Assembly (NCBI RefSeq): GCF_022458985.1
Contig: NC_061789.1
Coordinates: 21,680,357 to 21,744,356 of the forward strand
From: Mugil cephalus
Lineage: Eukaryota > Chordata > Actinopteri > Mugiliformes > Mugilidae
Length of the DNA: 64,000 bases
Reading direction: 5' to 3'
Part shown: positions 45,634 through 57,481 of the stretch, in pieces
Layout: every line of letters starts with the position of its first letter
Numbering within the stretch: the stretch's first letter is position 1
The notes under the pieces: generated by a model
Told to the model about the DNA's origin: nothing
The model's database searches: none
What the model saw: only the letters and a program-made list of their open reading frames with translations
Position numbers and translations under genes: made by a program

Positions 45634-46640
45634 AATTCAATTCATTTCAATTCAATTTTATTTATATAGTAACAATACATATTGTCTCGAGATGCTTTAC
45701 AAAAACCAGCCTGAGAACTCCAGAGCAGCCTGAGGGGCAGTGGGAAGGAAAAACTCCCTTTTAACAGGAAGAAACCTTGAGCAGAACCCAGCTCATATGG
45801 AGGGACCCATCTGCCAAAGATCAGCCAGGTAGAAAAGAAGAACAGGAGAAACAGATAACAAACTTCTGTCATAGATATATATATCAAGCTGAAAGAAACA
45901 CGTACAATCTAATAATACAACATATTTTATGTGACAGTTTGAGAGTAAAATTCATGGGCAGGTTGGAGAATTGTTAATCTAGGTAAGAGTGGGCAGCGGC
46001 AAGCCATGAAGACTGGGTCAGATGTAGTTTATGGAGCTCCACAGGTCTGATACACAGCACTCCAGACCATGAAGACTGGGCTGGTTGATGAGGCCACAGC
46101 AGCAGATGTAGCTTAGAACTCCACAGGTCAGATATTCAGCACTCCAGACCAGAGACCCTCACAAGATGATGGAGGGGGAGGGGAAGGGAGAGAGTGAGAC
46201 ACAGCGGTTAGGAATAAAAACTAAATTATAAGAGATTAAAGGACAGGAGCTTGGTGCAAGAGAAGTGAGAGTAGAGGAAATGTCCTCAGTGCATCATCCC
46301 CCAGCAGCCCAGGCCTATAGCAGCATAGATAAGGGATGTTTAAGTCCAGCCCTAACTATAACCTTTGCTGCAGCGTTTTGAATCAATTGGAGGCTTTTTA
46401 AAGAGTTATTTGGAGCCAGACAGTAACGAGTTACAGTAATCCAGCCTGGAAGAGACAAACACATGTACTAGTTTTTCTGCATATCCTGGTCAAATATAAC
46501 ACCAAGGTTTTTCACAGTGGTACTGGAGGCCAAGGTAATGCCATCCAAAGAAACCGGGTGATTAGATAATGAATGTCTGTGATGTTTAGGGCCACATACA
46601 ATGACTTCTGTTTTGTCTGAGTTTCTCTAGTGAGGATAAG
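45634..46640. repeat. Composite dispersed fish repeat
   Basis: The first 220 bp match the repeat at 37403-37640 (ACTCCCTTTTAACAGGAAGA, TCATATGGAGGGACCCATCT). The rest contains two diverged copies of a GCACTCCAGACCA-type unit near 46060 and 46140. It continues through CCCAGCAGCCCAGGCCTATA and CAGTAATCCAGCCTGGAAGA, as seen in repeated DNA of many fishes. No ORF was seen. Confidence 0.6.
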
Positions 46641-46856
46641 CAGTAGTAGAAAATGAGATGAGATAGCTGATTCTTCAATTTATCCTTTAAAAACAAGACG
46701 ACAATATGTTCATTTTGTTTTTATCTAAGAATATAGCAAACTGTTTAAATAACACAACAACTACAATATCAGACTTCACAGTTTATTGTAAATAGTGCAT
46801 GATTCAAATACCACAGGTTATGCCGGGAAAAACCTTGGAAAAACAAGTTAGTGTGG
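46641..46856. other. No feature recognised
   Basis: Short AT-rich spacer between repeats. Confidence 0.3.

Positions 46857-46940
<84 letters not shown>
46857..46940. repeat. (GT)n microsatellite, about 40 units
   Basis: Pure GT except for one GTGCGT near the right end. Antisense frames of threonine-histidine repeats here are artefacts. Confidence 0.98.
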
Positions 46941-47665
46941 AGACAGGAACAGTAATCCAACATCCCACTTTACAGTTACTGTGTGTACTTTGTAAGTCAA
47001 CCTGCAGGAGCAAAGTGTAATACTCATCCTCATTCAGTCATTATGAGACATCTTGATGCACTGCTACAATTTTTCACCGAATTTCGATAAATAATCAGTT
47101 GTGTGATTATGAGCATGTGATCATAACTAGGCCTATAATGGGATCATAATAGTGTCACACTCTATTCTTTTCTTTTTGTACAGTGACTTTCAAGCTTATG
47201 AATGCTTTAGTGAAAAATACATACCAAGCTCTGTATAAGGGCTGTAAGCTTAATTCTTGCGACATACTGGTAAACTAGCTAGGCCAACTACCAAATACAC
47301 AATTAAAAAACAGGAAGATAAGGAACACTAGTGTTCTATTATAATAATTACTTTAATGGTGCATGAAGACAGTTGAAAATCACTGTTGATAATCGTTCCA
47401 CCTTTATTAGAACCAAGTTTCCACACCTCATGTACTAAATGATGAGTCAGACTAAAATGTCAGTTATTTCCCTCTATACTCTTTGAAAACCTTATACTGA
47501 GACAGAAAAGCACACAGCAAAGTATAAATATTCAACACATGTTGCATCAGTGAGTTTTCTTTTATAAGTATCTAGTTACCTAGCAACATTTAGGACTGTC
47601 CTCATGCAGAACCTTGCCTTTTCCTGAGCTGTGTCAGTTGTGTTGGACTGTATTGGCACTGTGTT
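46941..47665. other. Intergenic, no feature recognised
   Basis: No gene was recognised. A TGAGTCA heptamer lies at 47443-47449. Confidence 0.4.
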
Positions 47666-50215
47666 AAGACAACAAGTGTCAAGACGGTTTAAGTTGCTTA
47701 ACTGTTTCCTCTATAATTCTTTGATCAACTGTATTTAATCCTGACATACTAGTGGAGTTTTTCCAGGGCGGTTTAGGAGGCATCGTTGTAGTAGTTAGTA
47801 ATACAAGTGAATATTTAACCTCAGACTGTATTTTTTCTTTAAAAAAGCAAGCAAATACATTGCATTTTTCTGTGGAGAGGAGTTCTAGAGCTATTTGATT
47901 AAGGGGATTGGTGAGCTTATCAACCATAGTAAATGGAGTGTAAGTGTTAATAATGTTTTTATTTATAATTTCAGAGAAATAACTTAAAATTATTAGAGAC
48001 TTTATTTGTAGAGGTCATAGTGAATATGAAGTTACGCTCTGTTTTCCTACAATCTGATTTAAAGGCTTTTACCATCATAATGTTCCTCCACAGTATTTTC
48101 TGTCTGTTCAAGGTCTTCTTTGTTTAATAGGTGCAATAGCATCCATAATATTTAAGATTTTCATTTTAAAATTATCCAGAAGTCCACCAACTGTTTCAGC
48201 ACTCACAGACTCCATTTCAGACTCCTTTTCTTAACAGACACAGAGGCTTGCATAACTGTCTGTGATATTGTCCATAGTCCATAGTCCTGCAAGAGTATGA
48301 TTATTAAAATCCTGTTCTGATAAAAAAAAAAAAAGTTATATTCTGTGCTGACAGTAGTTCGGTAAACTCATGAGTTAATTTCCCTGAATATCTTGGAGAT
48401 CTATGAATTATTATGAAAAGATTATTTGAATCCCCGTTAACTATGAAACTGAGATATTCAAACGAGCCAAAACAATCACCAAAAGTCATTTCCTTACACT
48501 GAAAAAAATCATTTAAAGATAGCAGCCACTCCCCTGCCTCTTGCCAGTTCGACACTTGGCCATATATATGAAATCTGTTGGTGGTGCCTCATGGTGGAAC
48601 AGGAGGGGCAGGGCAATGAAGGGGGCGACGGTGGGGCCTGGCAGTGTCCTGTTGGGGCTAGGGAAGACTTCTCATGTTGAGCTATTGAGGCTGGGGGAGA
48701 TCTGTCTTGTTGAGGTGAAGACGATGATATTGGAGATGAAGCTCTCTGGGACTGCTGTCTTCCATGGTCAGTCTTTATTTCAGGCAGTAACTGCTTCTGT
48801 CCAGAGCACCTACTTATCTGTTGTTTTGGGATGTCTTGCCACTTTTCCTTGTTGGAGCTCAACAATAGTATTCCTCACTGTTGAGGCAAAAACAATTCAA
48901 CTTAAAGAGGTGACTGCGTTCCAAAAAATGTAATGTAATTATCACTGAAGTTCACTGATAGAGCAGCACATACATCTTTGAACTGTCTGGTAAGCCTGCA
49001 AGCCTGCTGAATCTCTCATCTGATGGTTGTACTGTTGGTAGAGGTCCACTCAAATGCACCTCAGACAACAGTCAAATCAATAAAGCCTGTTTCAGTACCT
49101 CTGATTGTTGTTTCACAACATCGAGGGTGCCTGTGTGATGCTCATCAGCAAACAATACCAGTCTTCAGGATTTTCTCTGAAATGTCAGACACCATGCCAC
49201 TGAGCACTTGGTGTTTTCTGTGTTGCAAAAGCATTTCCCGCCCTCCACAGCTGTCACCCACTACCAGTGATTGAGGTCCAGAGGTTAGCTCTCTCTGCAG
49301 CCTTTTAGATTTAAAAGATTTAGACAATTTAGTATCATACCTTGCATGATCTCCCTGTGTTCGTGTGGCTTCTCTCCTGGTACTCCGGCTTCCTCCCACC
49401 TCCAAAGACATGCTCATTAGGCTGACTGGTGACTCTAAATTGACCCTAGGTGTGCGTGTGAATGGTTGTATGTCTCAGTGTTAGCCCTGCGATAGACTGG
49501 CAACTTGTCCAGGGTGTACCCCGCCTCTCGCCCGATGCCAGCTGGGATAGGCTCCAGCAACCCCCGCGACCCTAGTGCAGGATTAAGCGGTACGGAAGAT
49601 GAGATGAGATGAGATGAGTAACATACCTTGTTCCAGTGTAGGGAGAGGAGCTTTCTTTTGTGGAGTCATTGAGGGAAATCTCATTAATTTTCCACCACAG
49701 AAGTGAGTCTGCATCCCATGTAGTAGTCTTTTTTTCTGAGTACCAACATTTCAATAACAGCATCACTATCAGCTGTGTGATACTGCTGTGTTGCTAGGAT
49801 ATGAGCATCAAACTCTGTCCAAATCTGCCTTTTACTACAGGTGAGGATGTAGAAGCTCCTGCCGTGCACAGACTTGGAGACTGGTATCGATTTCGATGCC
49901 GATGCTGGCCTTGGTATCAATACTATCGATATTTAGATCAATACGCCCAGCCCTACTGTCAACAGCACAGTTTTGGTGCAAATGTCCTTACCATCCCATT
50001 GTTGAGTCTGTTTTGACCTGGTGTCTGGCAAGTTCAAAGGACAAAAGAGAAAAAGACAGCAAGCATACCGTAACAGTCACCGGAAATAGGACCAAAATGC
50101 TACACAGCACACAGAGTCATATTGCATTGAGTAATTGGCAATATACAACAATTCAGAACAGATGGAAAATATTCCCTAGACTCTTACACCCCCAAACTTA
50201 CACAACCACATGTAG
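47666..50215 (-). mobile_element. L2-type LINE, minus strand, ORF1 esterase to RT linker, broken
   Basis: Read on the minus strand, the domains follow in LINE order. An ORF1 part lies near 49680-49900 (IWTEFDAHIL, GCRLTSVVENE). An SGNH-esterase-like block near 49150-49330 includes SLVVGDSC. A SGPLPTVQPSDERFSRL block lies near 49000-49050. An endonuclease part near 48330-48480 contains FGSFEYLSFIV and IIHRSPRYSG. A linker before the reverse transcriptase lies near 47680-47920 (LLSTEKCNVFACFFKEKIQ, EETVKQLKPS). The reverse transcriptase itself is missing beyond 47670. Frameshifts and a retroposon insertion disrupt it. Confidence 0.75.
49345..49621 (+). mobile_element. Short retroposon copy C, with 9-bp target duplication
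   Basis: CATACCTTG occurs at 49336-49344 and again at 49622-49630, directly bracketing the insert. The insert runs from CATGATCTCCCTGTGTTCGT through ACTCTAAATTGACCCTAGGT and GTCCAGGGTGTACCCCGCCT to a GATGAGATGAGATGAG tail. The duplicated bases are part of the interrupted LINE frame, so the insertion came after the LINE. Confidence 0.9.
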
Positions 50216-53200
50216 CTTCATGTAACAACCATAATGAAATTGATTATAAGGGTGTTTTTTTTTTTACTTTTCTCTCACTCCAGTTTTGTGATCAGCAACG
50301 GCCTTGCACTCTCGTACAAAATAAATAAATAAATAAATAAATTATAATAAAAGCTGCCTCACCAAAACACTCAGGCAAAACCTAGCAACCCAGCAACGTG
50401 ACCTAGCATGTCCAGTAAAAGCAGCTTTGATTAAATATCACCTGGAAAAACTTACTTGGAAACTGATTCCCTTGTCCTTGTCACATTAGATCATATTAAA
50501 TTCAGCAATGCACAGCAAATGCTAGTGTTTTTTACTGTACACAAAAAAACTGCAAAGTATTATTAAACTGCCTTACTTATTCATGGCAATGGAAACCACC
50601 TTACTCTTCCCCAGCAACAAAATTGCAAAAAACTTGGTTTCCTTTTCAGGCCAGTGAGAACATGATAGTGACCATTACTATCATGAATTTGAGTTGTGAG
50701 AGCAAGCAAGACACTTCAGTGTCAGTGCGTGGGTTGTGTGAGGCACAGACACTGAAAAACAGTCCTGTGAGAACAGTATTTGATTGTTCCCTGTTTGCTA
50801 TTATGGCATTTCTAGGGAAGTGGAGGGGGTTGTTTCTGGAGCATTCACCGTGTGGTATATTTTGGCATGAGAGAGTGGATTGAGCAGACATTTCAGTGAC
50901 AGCTGTTTCTTGTTAATAAAATACCTTTCCTGTTCTGACAGGACATTTCAACTCAAAGCAGAGTACAGGGTCCTTTATGACATGCTACATACAGTTTTAG
51001 GAAATGCAGCAACATGCCATGAATTTTAATTGTCCTAAGCATAGTGTATCTCAACAAACTAACCAGCCCAACACGTTTCGCTCTGTGCAGAGCAATACAG
51101 AGTACAGAGCAGATAAATTTATCTGTATATCTGTTTATTACGTGCCATAACGGTGTTTATGAAAAGTCAAGCTCAGAGGAAATTTCTGAGGAACAGAAAG
51201 TCCCGCCCTCTGTGATTACTGCGTGTCTGATGTTTTTTTCTGTTTGATATAGTACAGCTTTGGGTGTGATAAAGTCTCTGTCAGGGTGAGTAGTGTTGAC
51301 TGTAATTACCTTTATGACACCACAAGGTCTGGTTGAGTTCCAGGGAAATCCCTGGAATATAAAAGGAATAATGAGAATTACAGGTGAAATGTGCTTGCTT
51401 GGCAGCACTTTCACACATTTCACAACAAGGAAATTCCTGTATGTTCTTCTCTATTCTGTATGTAAAACTGTTAAGATTTGACATGTTTTGCACCAGTGTG
51501 AACTGTCAATTGTATCATGTAGTTGTGACAGAATACTGTGTTTGGATGGTCTCATAAAAGTCACAGTGTCACAAAAAAATTTCTTGGATTTCTCAATGAA
51601 ATTAACTTAATTGGTAGGTTTTTTTGTGCAACACTCTCCTATTAATAGAACTGTTGTTTTATGGTGCCCTGTAGCACTGTTTTCTGGGTTTCTAGCAGTC
51701 AAAAAATTATGAGCTAAAAGAAAAGAGACAAATTAGGACAAAGGATATAAATGTCTGGCGTCAACTATTTAGCCCATTTAGCAATCCAATCTGGAATCCA
51801 AGGCTGTCATATCATATTTGTATTCTTCCCACCAATTTTGACATTAACAAGTATCTATGAATTCTGCTACATTTTGTGAAAAGATACAACACATACAAAA
51901 TAAATCTGCTTTCATTTTGCCATTAAAGAAGGAATGAATAAATACACTAAATATATAATATAATCAATACAAACATACATACAATACAACATCATGTATT
52001 ATTTGGTTCCCATGGAGATTACAAATTGTGCTGCACAATGAATAAGTACAGAATCAGCGTCAGCATACCGCATTTACCAGTTACGTCACAGGTCCAACTC
52101 AGAGCAGGCTTCCTGAGTCAACAGACACACCCTATTCCAATAAAAGCTTCTCTTACACACATTACATACAACTGTGTTGTGTAATTGTTCATTAAGAGGC
52201 AAAGCATCACACGTGTGTAGCTTATTTATAGTACAAACACCAAACTTTTTTTGTGAACAGTGTTGTCATTGCAAGATCTCATAACTAAAATGTTTTGAGA
52301 AGAAAAAGTATGGTGATGGAATTCCAAAGTTCTGTCAGTCAGTATTTTTCACATGCCACTACACACAGTAATGTGGACATCAGTGATAGGATCTTCTCTG
52401 CAAAGAGGCAAGTATTTCTGCACATTCAATCAAAGACTGTGAACAAAAACGGATTGTTCAGTGGTACTTGATTGATTAAATGTTTCACGCATGATTCATG
52501 ATTGCCCTGTGTTTTGCCTTACTGAAACTGATTAAAGGAAACCAGTGGAGGTTGTGTTTGAACTGTGTACATTTAAGTACCTTCCACCAGAAATGTCGTT
52601 TCACTCTGGGTCAGCCTACTACTACAGTATACCAGGCTGCTTCTTGTAGCAGTGACTCATAGGGTGTTTCCCGACAAGACAGAAGAACTGTTAGTGCTTT
52701 CTCTTCAGATGACTTTGTTTACATTCTGTACCTGCCTGACAATTACAACAAACTGTAATCTAGTTTCTGGAAATGTAGAAAAGAAAGAAAGGCTATCAGT
52801 GGTATACTGCTTGTGAACTGGCAAGGTTACTGTAATTTCCATGAAATGGAAAACACATTTTAAACAGACATATCTGGTCACACACCACACTTTTTCCAAT
52901 TTGTTTTTCCATCTCTTGACTTGTGTGACTGATGATTTGTTTCATCATTCATCTGTTGCCTGACAATTGTTAATAGCTCACTCTGTTGGTGTATGGAAAC
53001 ATGAAGTGATATATTTGTGGCTCTTTTGTGACGTAAAGTTGCAGCTTATTCACGAATGACAAACTGTTGATGGAAGTAAAGTACCAGAGAACTATCATTA
53101 TTGCTCTCATTATTTCAAACTGGTTTGCTGGTTTGTTGTTTCATCCTCAAACAACAAACTGAAATCAAAACATAAACCTGTACTACAGAATTGCATGTTT

Positions 53201-55619
53201 CAGTATGCCGAGAAGGGAAGCAGAGCACATGGGACTGAAGTGTTTACTGTCAATCTCAGATCTGGAGGAAGAACAGAACTAGTGTGCCTGGAGGGAGGGA
53301 CTTGCGGGCTGTGGTGACTCACAGCTTCTCCCTGGTTGGCTCTGCTGTCTGGCGTCTGGAGCTCGTTATAGTGCCATGGCGACCAGCAGTTGCGGAATTG
53401 TAAACACTGAGAAGCTGGAACGGCGAGCGGGAATCAGGCTTTAGTTGTTTCTTCACAATGTGCTCAGGACACGCACGTGCTGAGACCAGAGAGAACAAGT
53501 AACGCAACACAGAGAAACCGATTATAGAATGAACTTAACTTTCTGTTTCCAGCATTATTTCAACTGAAAGTGATTTGTTAAAAATGATAACACAAAGGTC
53601 CTTAAAAGCAGAAGATTTTAAAGATTTCTTAAGTTTATCAAGCCTAAAATCAACTACATGCCTAGGATCCTAAAATACTAGGTTCCACTTTTACTATATT
53701 GCAAGAAGCTATGATTTATGAAAAAAGTATTTGTTTGGATAGATTATCAAATATATGCAATAGTTTAAAAAAAATAATAATAAAAAGACAATAAAACCAA
53801 ACCAAACCAAAACAAAACAAAACAGAAAACCAATAATGAGATCAGTGATGCAGATAGTTTCCTTGGAGGTAGCAACCAGTTGGGGGCGGGGTTATGATGA
53901 CACATGGCCCTGACACTTCATTGCCTCTTCTCTAGAATCTCATGACACTACTATAGAATTTCTCCTGAGCAGTAAACCAAGCGTGCATGGTTTTAATAGT
54001 CATAGTACTTTAATAGACTTAGACAGTTATGAAATGAAACAAATAAATGAAAGAGTATTTTAATACAACTATTTTGATTTGATTTAAGTACATAAATAAA
54101 TAAAAAGGCATTGTTGCAGACCACTGCCCAAACCAGCAGACTCTTAATCTCCTTTCCACTGAGCCCTATTGGCAGATAACATGCTGTAGAACTGAGGATG
54201 TGGATGTGTTCCTGTCTTAATGCTATTGTATGTACACTATAGAGATGTGGTGTCTGTTTTTATGCTCAAACTATATGAAAAAGCAAGTGATTACAAAAAT
54301 TATAGCCACCAAACAGATCTTTTCTTAATATGGCCTAATTTCCTCAATGTCTTGGGTTCTACAGACGAATGTGCAAAAATAATCATAATGATAATATAGG
54401 TTTTTCTTCCGACCCAATTAAAACACTACAAAATAGAGAAGTGTAAACTCTTTCTTTTGCCACAAATGATAAAAAAGCAAATTTGATGAGGGTCCATGAA
54501 GCACGGTTAGCCAAATAAGGATAGTGTTCATCTTTTACACTGTTACACTATCTGTATATACTATACGCAGCTGTTTTAAACCTCCAGTAACCAAAATGAG
54601 GCAGTGTTGCATAATCTCTGCCAGTGTTGTTAATCTTAAATAAAAGACTGCCTGTATATAGGATATAAAACTGAGTTACCAACACTCTCACTGACACACA
54701 AACAGAAAAAAGGCAGCATTTGCAAAGCAAAGTGAGCCTTGGAGCACAGGATGTGTCGTTCCAAAATTAGCCCTTACAGTAATTCACATCAGAGGAAACC
54801 TGACATACAGTAATTCATTGCACAGGAGTCTGAAAGAGAATTTAAATGCACCCTAGATTAGGAGCTTTATCAACTTGCATTGTCTAGTTACCTAGTGATT
54901 ATGACATGATACTTTTTAAGAACCCCACATTGTTACACACTGGTTAGATGGCAGCATTCAACTTGATTCTTTCTCAGTACTATAAATTCCTATATTTGAA
55001 AACATGCACACTGGCATATTTTACCCCAAATTTTAGTACAGGGGAAGACAACATTTTGTGGAATCCAAACTATAAAAGATCTATTCATGTTTAAAGCAGA
55101 CGGCTGCAACATTAGATTTGTGCATGTGCGAGCATGTTAGATCACACACCTGCAAAGAATCCAGTGAGTCACACAAGAAAAAAAAGGACTCAGTTTGTAC
55201 TTCCTTGGAAGCAAGATTGTTTACAGTTCTTGAGTATTTCATCTGAAGCAGTTAGAGGAACAATGTTCAAGTTTAGCAAATAGGAATGAGGCAGATTTTC
55301 TCAGACGGTTGCTAAAATTAAGCCTGTAGTCTCTTGGGAAACGAATTGTTCAAAGAGAAGTGTTTAATAAATGATAAACTGAGCCAAGTTTCCATTTGGG
55401 GGATTTCTTAAAATGTCACACAGAGCTGTGGTAAAATTTGGTGGTTAAATTGAGAAAACAAAAGAGAGAACTGGTGACTTGACCTGCATAGCAAATTAAT
55501 TAAACTGAAACGAATTAAAAAATAAAATAAACATAAAATCCTGTGTTAGTATGTTCAGTGTCAAATATGTTTCAGTAATAAGAAAGCAAATCAACAATGA
55601 GACATAATTTCATATAAAA
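50216..55619. other. Intergenic 3' of socs3, no gene recognised
   Basis: No coding exon was recognised on either strand. An (AAAT)n run lies at 50318-50342. A GC-richer patch at about 53280-53510 is unlike its surroundings but has no clear promoter or exon. TGASTCA heptamers lie at 52114, 52653, 53315 and 55165. A kB-like cluster at 51195-51438 is listed separately. Confidence 0.45.
51195..51438. promoter_or_regulatory. Cluster of kB/STAT-like palindromic sites
   Basis: Three sites occur in 244 bp. AGAAAGTCCC (51195-51204) is the complement of GGGACTTTCT. TTCCAGGGAAATCCCTGGAA (51338-51357) is an 18/20 palindrome containing GGGAAATCCC, a match to GGGRNWYYCC. AGGAAATTCCT (51428-51438) is a palindrome with a kB-like core. 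A TATAAAAG lies at 51358-51366. Enhancer activity on socs3 is an inference. Confidence 0.35.
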
Positions 55620-56724
55620 AATAGTAGTCTTTATTAAATTAATGAACTGTTCATTCAAACTGTCAATACAAATATAAATAAGTGCAAAGTTGTTTTTCAT
55701 CAGTCTGCTTCAGCAGACTTTCAGTTATATTCAAGCATCCACAGTCAGTGGTTTGGCCTGTAAAAATTCATCTTTATAAAAGACAGCACAGATTTATCAT
55801 TGTAGCTCATGTAAACATGATGTTGTATGAGGAAAATAGTATCCATTTTGATGATTCTCCTTATTAGGAAAATACAGATACCAAAGTTAATACATTCTTT
55901 TGTGAGCAGTTGTGATCTTGTTTGTGCCACAAATAAACCCTTAACTTTTGGTATATATATATTTGCCTCTCTTGTATTACTACCTCAAGATACTGTAGGA
56001 TTCAGACAAACTGTTGCAGAGTATCTTTCCTCTAAACATGTCAGAAACATTTCATTTCTGCATTTTGCAGTCTTAAAAGAACTTACAAAATTCATATTAA
56101 AAGTTCAGCCCTTCCCCAACTTGGCTGCTACACATTTACACCCAGATGGCTATCATTGTGCACTTATTTGTGCTCTAAATTTCTATGGACCAGCGAACAC
56201 TTGGCCAGAGATCCCTGGATGCTAGATGTCTAATACTTCCATGATTATTATCCAACAAAAAAGTCTGGCTGATCATGAAAGCCAGTCCATCTCTAATTAA
56301 TGGATAATTTTCAAAAGCTGATGTGTGCAAGCTTGACAGCCTCACAGCACTCTGGTGACTATCAGTCTCACTTCAGCTTTTAGTAACTTTTAAATCATCA
56401 ATGAGACACATGAGGACAGCAGGGTTATCTGTCATTCGTACCGCCAGATTACATCAGTGCTTTGTTTCTACCATGTTTCTGTGTTGATTAACCCCCAATC
56501 CACTGTCTCTTCTCAACAGATTAAGAGACTGATGCCCATTTTTCTTGTGAGAACTACACAGGCTATAAGCACAAATCTGCTTCTTTTCACAAGCTCCATA
56601 ATGGGCTTGATCCTATCGAATGTTGAGTCTATACTACTTGGATGAGGCAGCACACATCTTCATTCCAGTTTCTTAGCTACACTTTTAAGTCTTTGCCCCA
56701 GAGAGGAGCATCAGTCGGACATCT
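55620..56724 (-). other. Probable socs3 3' UTR
   Basis: Downstream of the socs3 stop on the minus strand, a clear AATAAA occurs at 55635-55630 (TTTATT on +), giving a 3' UTR of about 1.1 kb. A few ATTTA motifs are present, as in unstable cytokine-response mRNAs. Small open frames here on + are not genes. Confidence 0.5.
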
Positions 56725-57342
56725 TTAGATAGGAGCATCATACTCCTGTAGGAACTCCTTAAGAGGATAAGGAAGTTGATCTCTTTTAGAGGAAATGTCC
56801 AAATGTCCATTGACAGTTTTCCTGCACAGGTGCTGTAAGGTGGACAGGCTACATGAGAGAGGTTTGATGAGCTCCAGGGGAATCTTCTCCCCTCCAGAGT
56901 AAATGTAGAAGACATTCCCAAAATGAGCATTCCCTTTGCTCTGAGGCATGTAGTAATGAACCAGCTTGAGGACACAGTCAAAGTGTGGGACAGAGTGAAC
57001 ATTCTTAGGGTCTGTTTGCAAGTAAAAAGAGGTTGTGTCGCACTGAATCCGCAGGTTCTTGGTGCCCGATGCTGTCTTGACTGTGAGAGTAAACAGATGT
57101 CGGTTATCTGAACTGTCCCGAATAAGGAAGGTGCCTGTGGTCTCAGACGCCAGCATGATGTTGGCCTCCTTGCCTGTAATGGTGCTCCAATAGAAACCAC
57201 TTTCCTGGAGCTTGTGAAGTGTTGTGAGGACCATCTGGTACTGTGTCCTGGAGGTGAAAGTCTTGTAATGATAAGGCAGCCGCATGTTGGAGTCCAAGGG
57301 GCTGCTGCTCATTGCGGTATCAAACTTGCTGTGTGTTACCAT
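56725..57342 (-). CDS. socs3: Suppressor of cytokine signalling 3 (SOCS3)
   Basis: A 205-residue intact frame. SOCS3 binds phosphorylated gp130-type receptors and JAK kinases and blocks JAK-STAT signalling. Its SOCS box recruits elongin B/C and cullin-5. Seen here: MVTHSKF start, kinase-inhibitory region KTFTSRTQY (27-35), extended SH2 helix to about 48, SH2 about 49-148 with FLIRDSSD (Arg75 binds phosphotyrosine) and SGTKNLRIQC, then SOCS box 165-205 with the elongin-binding LSTLQHLCRK and a LPYPL cullin-type motif. Compared with mammalian SOCS3, the PEST insert between HYYMP and FYIYSGG is nearly absent, and four residues (PYHY) precede KTF. The tyrosine equivalent to human Y221 is kept (Y201) but Y204 is not. 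ATG at 57342 has an ideal GCCATGG context. Paralogue a or b is not decided. Confidence 0.97.
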   Translation of the reverse strand: MVTHSKFDTAMSSSPLDSNMRLPYHYKTFTSRTQYQMVLTTLHKLQESGFYWSTITGKEANIMLASETTGTFLIRDSSDNRHLFTLTVKTASGTKNLRIQCDTTSFYLQTDPKNVHSVPHFDCVLKLVHYYMPQSKGNAHFGNVFYIYSGGEKIPLELIKPLSCSLSTLQHLCRKTVNGHLDISSKRDQLPYPLKEFLQEYDAPI

Positions 57343-57481
57343 GGCGCTGTGCCCACACTCTCTGAGCAGCTGGGGAAGCACTGGGTGCCCCACAGACAAG
57401 AGAGGAACAGGTGGGGTAAAACAGATGGTCGTCTAGAAGGACAGGAAGACCACAGCTCTCAGTCTGTCTGAAAAGAAACAC
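57343..57481 (-). other. socs3 5' UTR part of exon 2
   Basis: The frame is open upstream of the ATG but has no ATG start. A strong acceptor, a polypyrimidine tract ending CTCCTCCCCAG on the minus strand, sits at 57482-57483, so exon 2 should begin at 57481. Confidence 0.65.

Noticed and set aside
46769..47033. Threonine-histidine repeat proteins
   Set aside because: They are translations of a GT microsatellite.
48541..48933. 130-residue plus-strand frame
   Set aside because: It is antisense to the minus-strand L2 LINE and has no domain features.
53280..53510. GC-richer patch as a first exon or CpG-island promoter
   Set aside because: No start codon context, splice donor or coding signature convincing enough to call. 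Left as noncoding.
56685..57200. Minus-strand 171-residue open frame
   Set aside because: It is an alternate-frame shadow of the SOCS3 coding sequence.
57343..57399. N-terminal extension of SOCS3
   Set aside because: The frame is open but has no ATG, and the family start MVTHSKF has an ideal context at 57342.
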